A stretch of 64,000 nucleotides of DNA from Macrococcus capreoli (GTDB lineage Bacteria > Bacillota > Bacilli > Staphylococcales > Staphylococcaceae), in the NCBI RefSeq assembly GCF_025628935.1, contig NZ_JAOTIS010000004.1, forward strand, positions 62,001 through 126,000, written 5' to 3'. The translations under genes and the position numbers were made by a program. Shown piece after piece: positions 53,165-62,301 of this stretch (position 1 is its first letter; every line of letters starts with the position of its first letter). Below the pieces are notes generated by a model, which was not told the DNA's origin, did not search any database, and saw nothing but the letters and a program-made list of their open reading frames with translations.

Positions 53165-54370
53165 ATGAATACATTTTTATTACTTAATATTTTAGGTATT
53201 TTTGTCTTTGTATTAGTTGCATTCGCTTTCTCACGTGACAAGAAGAATATCGACTGGAAATCAGTTGCGATTATGCTTGTTGTCAACTTATTCTTAGCAT
53301 GGTTCTTTACACAGTTCTCATGGGGACGTAATGGTGTTAAAGCTGTAGCAGATGCATTCAGCTGGATGTTACAAGCAGCTTATGTTGGTATCGGTATGCC
53401 GTTTGGTAGCTGGACAGCACCAGGCCCTGGTAAGATGGATATGGCTGTTGCTGCTTTATTACCAATCCTATTCATCGTTCCATTATTTGATATGTTAATG
53501 TACATTGGCGTTTTACCATTTATTATCAAATGGTCAGGCTGGTTAATCGGTAAAATTACAGGTCAACCGAAATTTGAATCATTCTACTCAGTAGAAATGA
53601 TGGTATTAGGAAACACAGAAGCATTAGCAGTTTCAAAAGCACAAGTTGCGAAAATGAATCCAACGCGTGTTTTAACTTTAGCTTTAATGTCTATGAGTTG
53701 TATTTCAGGTTCAATTGTTGGTGCTTATGTAACAATGGTGCCTGGTGAATTAGTATTAACAGCAATTCCATTAAATATTATTAACGCAATTATTATTTCA
53801 GCAATTTTAAACCCTGTTAAGGTTACAGAAGAAGAAGATTACGTTGTTGAAATCAATAATGAAAACCGTCAGCCGTTCTTCTCATTCTTAGGAGATTCAG
53901 TTATTGGTGCTGGTAAATTAATCTTAATCATCATCGCATTCTTAATTGCATTTGTATCTTTAGCGCACTTTGCAGATATGTTATTAGGATTAATTAACAA
54001 AGACTTAAAATTAGACTTAATTTTAGGTTGGGTAATGGCGCCATTTGCTTTATTACTTGGTTTACCTTGGGATCAAGCGGTTACAGTTGGTGCACATATG
54101 GCGAAGAAAGTTATTACTAACGAATTCGTTGTTATGATTGATATTCAAAAAGCACTTCCTAAAATGGATACACATATGAAAGCTGTATTAGTAACATTCT
54201 TAATTTCATTCGCTAACTTCTCTACAGTAGGTATGATTATTGGATGTTTAAAAGGTATTGTTGACATGAAGACATCTGACTTTGTTGCAAAATACGTACC
54301 AATGATGTTACTTGCAGGGATTTTAGTATCATTATTATCTGCAGGATTCGTTGGATTATTCAGCTGGTAA
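53165..54370 (+). CDS. nupC: NupC/CNT family nucleoside transporter
   Basis: The 401-residue protein has 8-10 membrane helices. CNT-family sequence is seen in WFFTQFSWGRNGVKAVADAFSW near 45-66 (Q/N residues), FYSVEMMVLGNTEALAVSKAQVAKM near 140-164 (Na+/nucleoside site) and LPWDQAVTVGAHMAKKVITNEFV near 298-320. It imports nucleosides with protons or sodium. ATG at 53165 behind AAAGGTGG; a GTG three codons earlier is weaker. DeoD, which would act on imported purine nucleosides, is far away at 12.6 kb. Confidence 0.94.
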   Translation: MNTFLLLNILGIFVFVLVAFAFSRDKKNIDWKSVAIMLVVNLFLAWFFTQFSWGRNGVKAVADAFSWMLQAAYVGIGMPFGSWTAPGPGKMDMAVAALLPILFIVPLFDMLMYIGVLPFIIKWSGWLIGKITGQPKFESFYSVEMMVLGNTEALAVSKAQVAKMNPTRVLTLALMSMSCISGSIVGAYVTMVPGELVLTAIPLNIINAIIISAILNPVKVTEEEDYVVEINNENRQPFFSFLGDSVIGAGKLILIIIAFLIAFVSLAHFADMLLGLINKDLKLDLILGWVMAPFALLLGLPWDQAVTVGAHMAKKVITNEFVVMIDIQKALPKMDTHMKAVLVTFLISFANFSTVGMIIGCLKGIVDMKTSDFVAKYVPMMLLAGILVSLLSAGFVGLFSW

Positions 54371-54407
54371 GATTTAATAATAACTTCATAAAGAATTAAT
54401 AATGACT

Positions 54408-54416
54408 TGTTATAAT
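54408..54416 (+). promoter_or_regulatory. Extended -10 promoter of the small peptide gene
   Basis: TGTTATAAT is an exact -10 hexamer with a TGn extension, 38 nt before the peptide ATG. No strong -35 is needed with this extension. Confidence 0.7.
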
Positions 54417-54453
54417 AGCATTGTAAAAAAGCGAATAAGGGAGACGGTTCTTT

Positions 54454-54531
54454 ATGAAAAGACTGTTAAGAGATCTTAGAAGACGCTTGAAACGTGCATT
54501 TAAATCAAATAAAAAGTCGTTAGCAAACTAA
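54454..54531 (+). CDS. Small highly basic amphipathic peptide, 25 aa
   Basis: An unannotated small gene in the 482-nt gap between nupC and lctP. The 25-residue product starts MKRLLRDLRRRLKR and then AFKSNKKS; it has 11 Lys/Arg against one Asp (net about +10). Leucines at 4, 5, 8 and 12 and Phe16 line up on one helix face, so it would be a cationic amphipathic helix. AAGGGAG lies 10 nt before the ATG, an extended -10 precedes it, and a perfect 15-bp terminator begins at its stop. It could be a membrane-active or antimicrobial-like peptide, a toxin, or a nucleic-acid-binding peptide. I do not recognise it. Confidence 0.7.
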   Translation: MKRLLRDLRRRLKRAFKSNKKSLAN

Positions 54532-54568
54532 AGCAGGATTGGGTACTTACCCAATCCTGCTTTTCCTT
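54530..54568 (+). terminator. Terminator of the small peptide gene
   Basis: AAAGCAGGATTGGGT and ACCCAATCCTGCTTT form a perfect 15-bp stem around ACTT, followed by TCCTTTA. It overlaps the peptide stop codon. Confidence 0.92.
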
Positions 54569-54695
54569 TATTTTGATGTATGTGTATAATATTGAAAAAA
54601 TTAGCGAGGTGAAAGTATTTTTGAAAACTTTTTGAACATGTTTAAACGTTGATATGACGTAGTTTTGTATCACTGGAAAAAGTTTTTTGTACTAA

Positions 54696-54713
54696 TTGTG
54701 AAAAAAATCACAA
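54696..54713 (+). promoter_or_regulatory. Rex operator upstream of lctP-ldh
   Basis: TTGTGAAAAAAATCACAA matches the Rex consensus palindrome (TTGTGA and TCACAA half-sites with a 6-bp A-rich centre). It sits directly upstream of the -35 TTGCTT. Confidence 0.88.
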
Positions 54714-54721
54714 AAAACACT

Positions 54722-54749
54722 TGCTTCTCAATGATATCCGTTGTATATT
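54722..54749 (+). promoter_or_regulatory. Promoter of lctP-ldh
   Basis: TTGCTT (54722-54727), 17 bp, TATATT (54744-54749). Transcription would start near 54756, just before the leader inverted repeat. Confidence 0.65.
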
Positions 54750-54760
54750 GTAACTGTACC

Positions 54761-54831
54761 AAGTAGCAACAGATAAAAATAGATACAGTTTTCTTTATTT
54801 TCATACTCACGGTTGCTACTTAAATCGAAAA
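54761..54831 (+). promoter_or_regulatory. Long-range inverted repeat in the lctP leader
   Basis: AAGTAGCAAC at 54761-54770 and GTTGCTACTT at 54822-54831 are perfect complements enclosing 51 nt, in the predicted 5'UTR of lctP and about 20 nt before its start. It may be a structured leader; no known riboswitch motif was recognised. Confidence 0.6.
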
Positions 54832-54852
54832 AACAGAGAGAAGGAAAAGCAA

Positions 54853-56448
54853 ATGTTCGTAAATTCATTTGATCCATTCAACAATTTAGCTTTATCAGCA
54901 ATTATCGCAGCAGTACCGATTATTTTATTCTTACTTTGCTTAACGCTTTTCAAGATGAAAGGTATTCATGCAGCGTTATTAACATTGATCGTTACAGCGA
55001 TTATTGCATTATTTGTATTTAAATTACCAGGTGCTGTAGCAGTTGGTGGGGTAACTGAGGGGGTTGTTCAAGGTTTATTCCCGATTGGTTACATTATTAT
55101 CATGGCAGTCTGGTTATATAAAGTGTCAGTTGAAAGTGGTAAATTTCAAATTATTCAAGATTCCATTGCAGGTATATCAGCCGATCAACGTATTCAACTT
55201 TTATTAATCGGTTATTGCTTTAACGCATTTTTAGAAGGTGCAGCAGGCTTTGGTGTACCCATCGCAATTTGTTCTGTATTACTTGTTCAATTAGGGTTTA
55301 ATCCATTGAAAGCCGCAATGTTCTGTTTAATTGCAAATGGTGCATCTGGTGCATTCGGCGCAATAGGTATTCCGGTTGGTATCGTGAATACGTTAGGTTT
55401 AAAAGGTGGCGTTACAGCAATGGACGTCTCACAAATGACAGCTTTCACTTTACCAATCATTAATATCGCAATTCCATTTTTATTAATCTTTGTTTTAGAT
55501 GGCTTCAAAGGTATTAAAGAAACATTACCTGCAATCTTAATTTCAGGTGTGGTTTACACAGTAGCACAAGCTGTAATTACATTATTTATGGGTCCTGAAC
55601 TTGCAGCGTTATTACCAGCATTATTAGCAATGGCAGCATTAGCGATTTTCTGTAGTAAATGGCAACCGAAAAATATATTCAGATTATCAAATGATGACGT
55701 CAAAATAACAACACATCCGATAAAAGAAATTGTATTAGCATGGAGTCCTTTCTATTTATTAACTGGATTTGTATTAGTTTGGAGCTTACCAGCATTTAAA
55801 GCATTATTTTTACCAGAAGGGCCATTAGCCAAAGCGGTAATTCAATATCAAATGCCTGGTACGTTCAATGAAACATTGAAAAAAGGCGTGATGCTTAAAT
55901 TAGATTTAATAGGTGCAACAGGTACAGCGATTTTACTAGCAGTGCTATTTACGATCATTCTTTCACCTAAAATTAATTTAAGTAAAGGCTTTAATTTATT
56001 AGGTAAAACAATTAAAGAATTATGGATCCCAATCGTTACAATTTGTGCAATCTTAGCAATCGCAAAATTAACAACATATGGTGGTTTAACTGTCGCAATG
56101 GGTCAAGCAATTGCTAAAACAGGTTCAATCTTCCCATTATTATCACCTATCTTAGGTTGGATTGGCGTATTTATGACAGGATCAGTAGTCAACAACAACG
56201 TATTATTTGCTTCAATTCAAGCAACAGCAGCAAGTACAATTGGAACCAACCCAGCATTATTAGTTGCCGCGAATACAGCAGGTGGTGTAATGGCGAAACT
56301 TATTTCACCACAATCGATTGCAATTGCAACAGCAGCTGTTGGTGCGGTTGGTCAAGAATCTAAATTGTTAAATATGACATTGAAATATAGTATTGGATTA
56401 TTAGTATTCGTGTGTATCTGGACATTTGTATTAAGTTTAGTGCTTTAA
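54853..56448 (+). CDS. lctP: L-lactate permease
   Basis: The 531-residue protein has about 12-14 membrane helices of the LctP family, with FLEGAAGFGVPIAI near 130-144, GASGAFGAIGIPVGIVNTLG near 164-183 and TGSVVNNNVLFASIQATAA near 442-460. It moves lactate (and glycolate) with protons. ATG behind AGAAGGA. It shares the Rex-controlled promoter with ldh, 61 nt downstream, so import/export and oxidation/production of lactate are jointly regulated. Confidence 0.95.
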   Translation: MFVNSFDPFNNLALSAIIAAVPIILFLLCLTLFKMKGIHAALLTLIVTAIIALFVFKLPGAVAVGGVTEGVVQGLFPIGYIIIMAVWLYKVSVESGKFQIIQDSIAGISADQRIQLLLIGYCFNAFLEGAAGFGVPIAICSVLLVQLGFNPLKAAMFCLIANGASGAFGAIGIPVGIVNTLGLKGGVTAMDVSQMTAFTLPIINIAIPFLLIFVLDGFKGIKETLPAILISGVVYTVAQAVITLFMGPELAALLPALLAMAALAIFCSKWQPKNIFRLSNDDVKITTHPIKEIVLAWSPFYLLTGFVLVWSLPAFKALFLPEGPLAKAVIQYQMPGTFNETLKKGVMLKLDLIGATGTAILLAVLFTIILSPKINLSKGFNLLGKTIKELWIPIVTICAILAIAKLTTYGGLTVAMGQAIAKTGSIFPLLSPILGWIGVFMTGSVVNNNVLFASIQATAASTIGTNPALLVAANTAGGVMAKLISPQSIAIATAAVGAVGQESKLLNMTLKYSIGLLVFVCIWTFVLSLVL

Positions 56449-56494
56449 TTCATCAATTTCATTACTCAAAGTATTCATTAAAAAAACAATATAA

Positions 56495-57448
<954 letters not shown>

Positions 57449-57468
57449 TATGTTTAAATATTAACGTT

Positions 57469-57499
57469 TAAGGGCATCATGCTAATGATGCTCTTTTTT
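57469..57499 (+). terminator. Terminator of lctP-ldh
   Basis: AAGGGCATCAT and ATGATGCTCTT pair over 11 bp (one G-U) around GCTA, followed by TTTTG. Confidence 0.88.
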
Positions 57500-57570
57500 G
57501 TGCACGTGGATTGAAATTCGTTGTAATGTTCGTTACACTTACAATCGATTTTAACTAGAAGGAGGATAAA

Positions 57571-58422
57571 ATGAAAGCAATCAAAAATTTAAACTTATCA
57601 TTAAAATCAATATTCTTCGTACTGCTTGGATCGCTTATCTTTTCATTAGCAGTCAACATGTTTATCATTCCTGCCAACCTTGGTGAAGGTGGTGTCACAG
57701 GGATGTCTTTAATCTTCTTATATAGCTTTGGATGGTCACCTGCAATTACAACATTAATTATGAATATCGTCTTATTGATTGTTGGATATCAATTTCTTTC
57801 TAAACGTTCGATGGCATTAACGATTATTTCAATCGTTGCGTTGTCCATCTTTTTGAAATTGACGGAACCGTTACAACTACATCTTAAAGAAGTATTAGTG
57901 AGTACAATCTTTGGTGGCTTTATGGTCGGTGTTGGAATAGGTATGATCGTACTCGTTGGAGGAACGACGGCTGGGACAACGATATTAGCGCGTATTGCAC
58001 ATAAATATTTAGATGTAAGTACGTCGTATGCATTGCTATTTTTTGATTTGATTGTCGTGGCAATTTCGTTAACCGTTATTCCAGTAGAGAAAGCACTACT
58101 CACAGTATTAAGTTTGTATATCGGTACGAAATCAATGGATTTAATTATTGAGGGCGTTAATCCGAAAAAGGCGATTACAATTATTTCACAAAAGCCTGAT
58201 CCGATTGCTAGAATGTTAGATGAGGATATCGGTCGAGGTATCACAATATTAAATGGTCGAGGGTATTATACGAAACGAGAAACAGAAGTGTTGTATTGCG
58301 TTATTAATAAACTACAGTTAACGAAGACGAAACGAATGATTAAGCAAATCGATGAAGATGCATTTGTTGTAGTACATGATGTTCGTGATGTGTTAGGTAA
58401 TGGATTTATAAATGAAGATTAA
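57571..58422 (+). CDS. YitT family membrane protein (second copy)
   Basis: The 283-residue paralogue of 1840-2673, with five or six helices and the C-terminal DUF2179-like domain (DEDIGRGITILNGRGYYTKRETEVLYCVINK near 213-243). LGEGGVTGMSLIFLYSFG near 34-51 is typical. Function of the family is unknown. AGGAGG precedes the ATG. The nagB gene starts 12 nt after its stop, so the two are probably co-transcribed. Confidence 0.88.
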   Translation: MKAIKNLNLSLKSIFFVLLGSLIFSLAVNMFIIPANLGEGGVTGMSLIFLYSFGWSPAITTLIMNIVLLIVGYQFLSKRSMALTIISIVALSIFLKLTEPLQLHLKEVLVSTIFGGFMVGVGIGMIVLVGGTTAGTTILARIAHKYLDVSTSYALLFFDLIVVAISLTVIPVEKALLTVLSLYIGTKSMDLIIEGVNPKKAITIISQKPDPIARMLDEDIGRGITILNGRGYYTKRETEVLYCVINKLQLTKTKRMIKQIDEDAFVVVHDVRDVLGNGFINED

Positions 58423-58434
58423 GGAGTAGTGATC

Positions 58435-59160
58435 ATGGAATTTATAAATTTAGGGAGTACAACGCTTGCGGCACAATATGTAGCGATTGAATTACTGAGA
58501 CAAATTCAAAGTAATAAACGATCGAAGTTAGGACTAGCGACAGGTGGTACAATGGAACCTGTTTATGCACAACTTGTCCAATTGATTCAATCTAATCCAG
58601 TTGATTTGTCTGAAATTCAAACATTTAATTTAGATGAATATTATGAGCTGGATACAGAAAGTAAGCAAAGTTACTTATTTTATATGAAGCATCATTTATT
58701 CAATCATATTGATATACGACCTGAACAATATAATTTTCCTAATAATGATTCAGTACAGCTGGAAGCGGATAATGAAGCATATGATAGATTGATTATGCAA
58801 GATCATCCGATTAATCTTCAGTTACTGGGAATTGGTACGAATGGACATATTGGATTTAACGAACCAGGTACACCATTTGATTCAAATACGAGAATGGTAG
58901 AGTTAACGAACGAGACGATACAAGCAAATGCCAGATATTTTGATAGTATTGAGGAAGTTTCGACGAAAGCGGTAACGATGGGGATAAGATCGATTATAAA
59001 ATCGCATCGTATTATATTGCTGGCAACAGGTGAGAAGAAGAAGCCTATAATGAAACAATTATTTCAAATGAAATATCCAGATGAAGTGATACCTGCAAGT
59101 GTACTGATTCATCATCCAAATGTATTAGTCGTTACGGATGATGCAGCATCACCGTATTAG
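58435..59160 (+). CDS. nagB: Glucosamine-6-phosphate deaminase
   Basis: The 241-residue protein has GLATGGTMEPVYAQL near 33-47, FNLDEYYEL near 64-72 (catalytic Asp), GIGTNGHIGFNEPG near 127-140 (His and Glu) and VTMGIRSII near 178. It converts glucosamine-6-phosphate to fructose-6-phosphate and ammonia in amino-sugar catabolism. ATG at 58435 is 8 nt after AAGGAG; a GTG two codons earlier is less likely. Confidence 0.94.
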   Translation: MEFINLGSTTLAAQYVAIELLRQIQSNKRSKLGLATGGTMEPVYAQLVQLIQSNPVDLSEIQTFNLDEYYELDTESKQSYLFYMKHHLFNHIDIRPEQYNFPNNDSVQLEADNEAYDRLIMQDHPINLQLLGIGTNGHIGFNEPGTPFDSNTRMVELTNETIQANARYFDSIEEVSTKAVTMGIRSIIKSHRIILLATGEKKKPIMKQLFQMKYPDEVIPASVLIHHPNVLVVTDDAASPY

Positions 59161-59176
59161 AAATTGAGGGAATAGG

Positions 59177-59212
59177 GTGAGTGAACCGCTTGTAAGGTTT
59201 GCAGCTCAGTCG
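59177..59212 (+). repeat. Degenerate copy of the GTGAGTGAGCC palindrome
   Basis: GTGAGTGAACCG...TTTGCAGCTCAGTC resembles the perfect palindrome at 23017-23053 in sequence and spacing, but the right arm is damaged so it no longer forms a full stem. Confidence 0.5.
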
Positions 59213-59251
59213 CGACGTAAAACAGTGATAATTAAACCGCATAGCAACACA

Positions 59252-59297
59252 AAAAAGCTACGCCAAAATTAACAAACGATTTTGGCGTAGCTTTTTA
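59252..59297. terminator. Bidirectional terminator between nagB and ferredoxin reductase
   Basis: AAAAAGCTACGCCAAAAT and ATTTTGGCGTAGCTTTTT are perfect 18-bp complements around TAACAAACG. A- and T-runs suit both directions. Confidence 0.95.
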
Positions 59298-59301
59298 ATG
59301 A

Positions 59302-60339
59302 TTAATCTTTAAAGAGTTTTTGTTTAATCTTTTCGTTTTCTTCTTCAAAAATAGGATTATGACTTGATACAATTCCATGTGAAGCGGCTTTTGGATCAAG
59401 ATACATCTTAATTTGGTTGATTGATGTTGCGGCATCATGGAAACAACCGATAATAAGATTAACTTTCGCATCGTGCTTTAATATATCACCGATAGCATAA
59501 ATGCCGGGTGTGTTTGTAGAGGTATTAGCATTTCCTTTAATATAGAAATCATCTACACGTTCAAACTGAACGGTACTTTCATTTAATAATTCACAATCCA
59601 TATGGAAACCATGATTAATAATCACATCGTCAACATCTAGCTTACTGATGGTATCGTCGATATTATGAATAATTTCAACTTGCTTGATTTCATCATCTTC
59701 AGCAATCAGTGAATGTATCGTTTGATTCGTTATTTTTACGACACCTAAATCATCTAACTGACGTACTGTTTCTTCATGACCTTTGAAATCTTCTTTGCGA
59801 CAAATAATATGTACGCTTTTAGCAAAAGGTGCAATATCATGCGCCCAGTCCACTGCTGCGTTACCACCACCTGAAATCAGCACACGTTTATTTTTAAATC
59901 GCTTTAACGAAGGAACAACATAATGCAAATTGTTCACTTCATAGCGTTCAGCGCCTTCAATATCCAGTTTGATTGGCTTAATAATCCCTGAACCGACAGC
60001 AACAATGACCGTTTTAGAATGGTATATCCCTTGATTTGTCTCAACAATAAAATGATAGTCATTAACTTTTTTTATATCCGTTACAACTGTATTTAAAATA
60101 ACTTCCGGATTAAATGTTGTACCTTGTTTGATTAAATTCTTCATGATTTCTGAAGCGGGTTGTGGTGGTATTCCACCTGCATCCCAAACAATTTTCTCCG
60201 GAAATAAGTTAAGCTTCCCACCTAATGTATCATTCTGATCGATGATGCGTACTTTCAAACCGCGAAGACCAGCGTAAAAAGCGGCATATAAACCTGCTGG
60301 TCCACCACCAATGATCGTTATATCTAATATGTTATTCAT
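59302..60339 (-). CDS. Ferredoxin/flavodoxin-NADP reductase (TrxB-like, IruO/YumC type)
   Basis: The 345-residue flavoprotein has the FAD motif IGGGPAGLYAAFYAG near 10-24, the NADPH motif ISGGGNAAVDWAHD near 155-168, and the C-terminal YAIGD near 290. It lacks the CxxC active site of thioredoxin reductase, as expected for this ferredoxin-reductase group. In staphylococci an enzyme of this type (IruO) supplies electrons for iron release from heme or hydroxamate siderophores. It is divergent from fhuCBG with a shared perfect Fur box, which supports that role here. ATG behind AGGGAG. Confidence 0.85.
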   Translation of the reverse strand: MNNILDITIIGGGPAGLYAAFYAGLRGLKVRIIDQNDTLGGKLNLFPEKIVWDAGGIPPQPASEIMKNLIKQGTTFNPEVILNTVVTDIKKVNDYHFIVETNQGIYHSKTVIVAVGSGIIKPIKLDIEGAERYEVNNLHYVVPSLKRFKNKRVLISGGGNAAVDWAHDIAPFAKSVHIICRKEDFKGHEETVRQLDDLGVVKITNQTIHSLIAEDDEIKQVEIIHNIDDTISKLDVDDVIINHGFHMDCELLNESTVQFERVDDFYIKGNANTSTNTPGIYAIGDILKHDAKVNLIIGCFHDAATSINQIKMYLDPKAASHGIVSSHNPIFEEENEKIKQKLFKD

Positions 60340-60399
60340 ATGTTAGTCTCCCTAATTATCTTGCTTTGAATGTTATTATACTATAAAATATAACAGTGT

Positions 60400-60414
60400 T
60401 GATAATGATTATCA
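60400..60414. promoter_or_regulatory. Fur box between ferredoxin reductase and fhuCBG
   Basis: TGATAATGATTATCA is a perfect 7-1-7 Fur palindrome, about 60 nt from the reductase start and 65 nt from fhuC, so Fur can repress both divergent units. Confidence 0.93.
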
Positions 60415-60479
60415 ATTAAATGAGAATCGTTTTGATTTAGACGTTCAACTGAATTGATATATATGAAAGAAGGATATAA

Positions 60480-61292
60480 ATGAATCGATTAGAAGGTAAG
60501 CAAATTACGATTAATTATGGTGAACGAGATATAGTACGTAATTTGGATGTGTCAATCCCTGATGGTAAAGTGACATCGATTATCGGACCAAATGGTTGTG
60601 GCAAGTCAACGTTACTCAAGGCATTATCGCGTATTTTAAATATATCACACGGTGAAGTTGTACTTGATGGAAAGAACATACATCAGCAGCCAACGAAAGA
60701 AGTTGCTAAGAAGATTGCGATTTTACCACAATCACCAGATGTTGCTGATGGTTTAAGTGTATATGAACTTGTAAGTTATGGTCGCTTTCCTTATCAGAAA
60801 GGATTCGGTAGACTTTCGAAGCAGGATCATCATGAAATTGAATGGGCGCTGAAAGTCACAGGTACATTTGATTTTAAGGATAAGCATGTTAATGATTTAA
60901 GTGGCGGTCAACGCCAGCGTGTATGGATAGCGATGGCACTAGCCCAGAAGACAGATATTATATTCCTCGATGAACCGACGACGTACTTAGATATTTCTCA
61001 TCAATTAGAAATACTAGAACTTGTTCGAGCATTAAATGAACAGGAAAACTGCACGATTATTATGGTGCTGCACGACATTAATCAAGCCATTCGTTTCTCT
61101 GACCATATTATTGCGATGAAAGATGGTCGAATTATTAAACAAGGGGATACAATGCATGTATTAACGAAAGATGTCTTAGAAACGGTATTTAATATCGATG
61201 CGGAATTAAGTGTAGACCCACGTAATGGAAAGCCTATGCTCGTAACGTACGATTTGTTATGTAAGCATTATAGTAGGGATACCAATGGTTAA
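60480..61292 (+). CDS. fhuC: FhuC ferric hydroxamate ABC transporter ATPase
   Basis: The 270-residue ATPase has Walker A GPNGCGKST near 38-46, Q-loop LPQSPDV near 82, the signature LSGGQRQR near 139-146, Walker B IIFLDEPTTYLD near 161-172 and the H-loop His near 202. It powers FhuBG; in S. aureus the FhuC ATPase is also used by other siderophore importers. First gene of fhuC-fhuB-fhuG under a Fur box; ATG behind GAAGGA. It overlaps fhuB by 8 nt. Confidence 0.95.
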   Translation: MNRLEGKQITINYGERDIVRNLDVSIPDGKVTSIIGPNGCGKSTLLKALSRILNISHGEVVLDGKNIHQQPTKEVAKKIAILPQSPDVADGLSVYELVSYGRFPYQKGFGRLSKQDHHEIEWALKVTGTFDFKDKHVNDLSGGQRQRVWIAMALAQKTDIIFLDEPTTYLDISHQLEILELVRALNEQENCTIIMVLHDINQAIRFSDHIIAMKDGRIIKQGDTMHVLTKDVLETVFNIDAELSVDPRNGKPMLVTYDLLCKHYSRDTNG

Positions 61293-62301
61293 TCAAAGAG
61301 ATGTAGTGGGTAGACGTCATTTATTTTCCGGGAAATTATTCGTACTTATCTTAATGTTAACAGTACTATTACTATTAATGCTGATGCTTTCGTTTATGTT
61401 AGGTGTAAAAACGTACAGTTTAACAACGATATTTGAAGCCATTTTCCGCTATCAAGATATTTCTGAGCATAATATCATTCGGGATATACGAATACCACGT
61501 GAAGTCGCTGCAATGCTCGTAGGTATGTGTCTTGCATGTGGTGGTGCTGTAATGCAAGGCGTAACAAAGAATCCATTAGCAGATCCAGCCCTGATTGGTT
61601 TAAATTCAGGTGCCGCATTAGGTATTAGCATATTATTTGCAATTTCAAGTGGTGCCAATTTCTTTGTGATCATACTAGCAGGGTTTATCGGTGCAATCGT
61701 TGGTGGAACAATTGTGTTGTTATTAGGATTAAGTAAAAAAGGTGGCTTTAATACGATGCGAATCATTTTAGCGGGTGCAGCGGTCAGTAGTTTATTGCTT
61801 GCAATTGCTGAAGGGATATCGCTTTATTTTAAGACAAATCAAAGTGCAATGCTTTGGTCGAGTGGTGGGCTAGCTGGGACAACTTGGTTACAACTTAAGA
61901 TTGCCACACCGATGATTGTAGTTGTGATGATATTAATATTACTGATTGGTCATCAATTAACAGTATTATCTTTAGGGGATGAAATGGCACAAGGATTGGG
62001 TGTTAATTTAACGATGATACGCGTTGTCTTTTCGCTACTCACGATGATACTTGCAGGTATAGCTGTCGCAATGGCGGGTTCCCTTGCCTTTGTTGGCTTA
62101 ATGATTCCTCATATCGCACGTATATTTGTTGGTGTTGACTATCGTAAATTATTACCTGTCGCAACTTTATTGGGAGGAATATTTTTAGTGTTTTCGGACA
62201 TGCTTGCACGAATGATGGGTGAGTCACCTGTCGGCGCAGTTGTTTCTATTATGGGTGTACCTTTCTTTATTTATCTCGTTAGAAAGCTGGGGATTTCATA
62301 A
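61285..62301 (+). CDS. fhuB: FhuB ferric hydroxamate transporter permease
   Basis: The 338-residue FecCD-type permease has about ten helices, with RIPREVAAMLVGMCLACGGAVMQGVTKNPLADPALIGLNSGAALG near 71-115 and the ATPase-coupling GLMIPHIARIFVG near 271-283. Partners are FhuG, FhuC and the FhuD lipoprotein. Its stop (TAA) shares bases with the fhuG ATG. Confidence 0.95.
   Translation: MVNQRDVVGRRHLFSGKLFVLILMLTVLLLLMLMLSFMLGVKTYSLTTIFEAIFRYQDISEHNIIRDIRIPREVAAMLVGMCLACGGAVMQGVTKNPLADPALIGLNSGAALGISILFAISSGANFFVIILAGFIGAIVGGTIVLLLGLSKKGGFNTMRIILAGAAVSSLLLAIAEGISLYFKTNQSAMLWSSGGLAGTTWLQLKIATPMIVVVMILILLIGHQLTVLSLGDEMAQGLGVNLTMIRVVFSLLTMILAGIAVAMAGSLAFVGLMIPHIARIFVGVDYRKLLPVATLLGGIFLVFSDMLARMMGESPVGAVVSIMGVPFFIYLVRKLGIS

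Noticed and set aside
54640..54660. cre site near ATGTTTAAACGTTGATATG upstream of lctP
   Set aside because: The core AACGTT is present, but the TG and CA ends do not fit.
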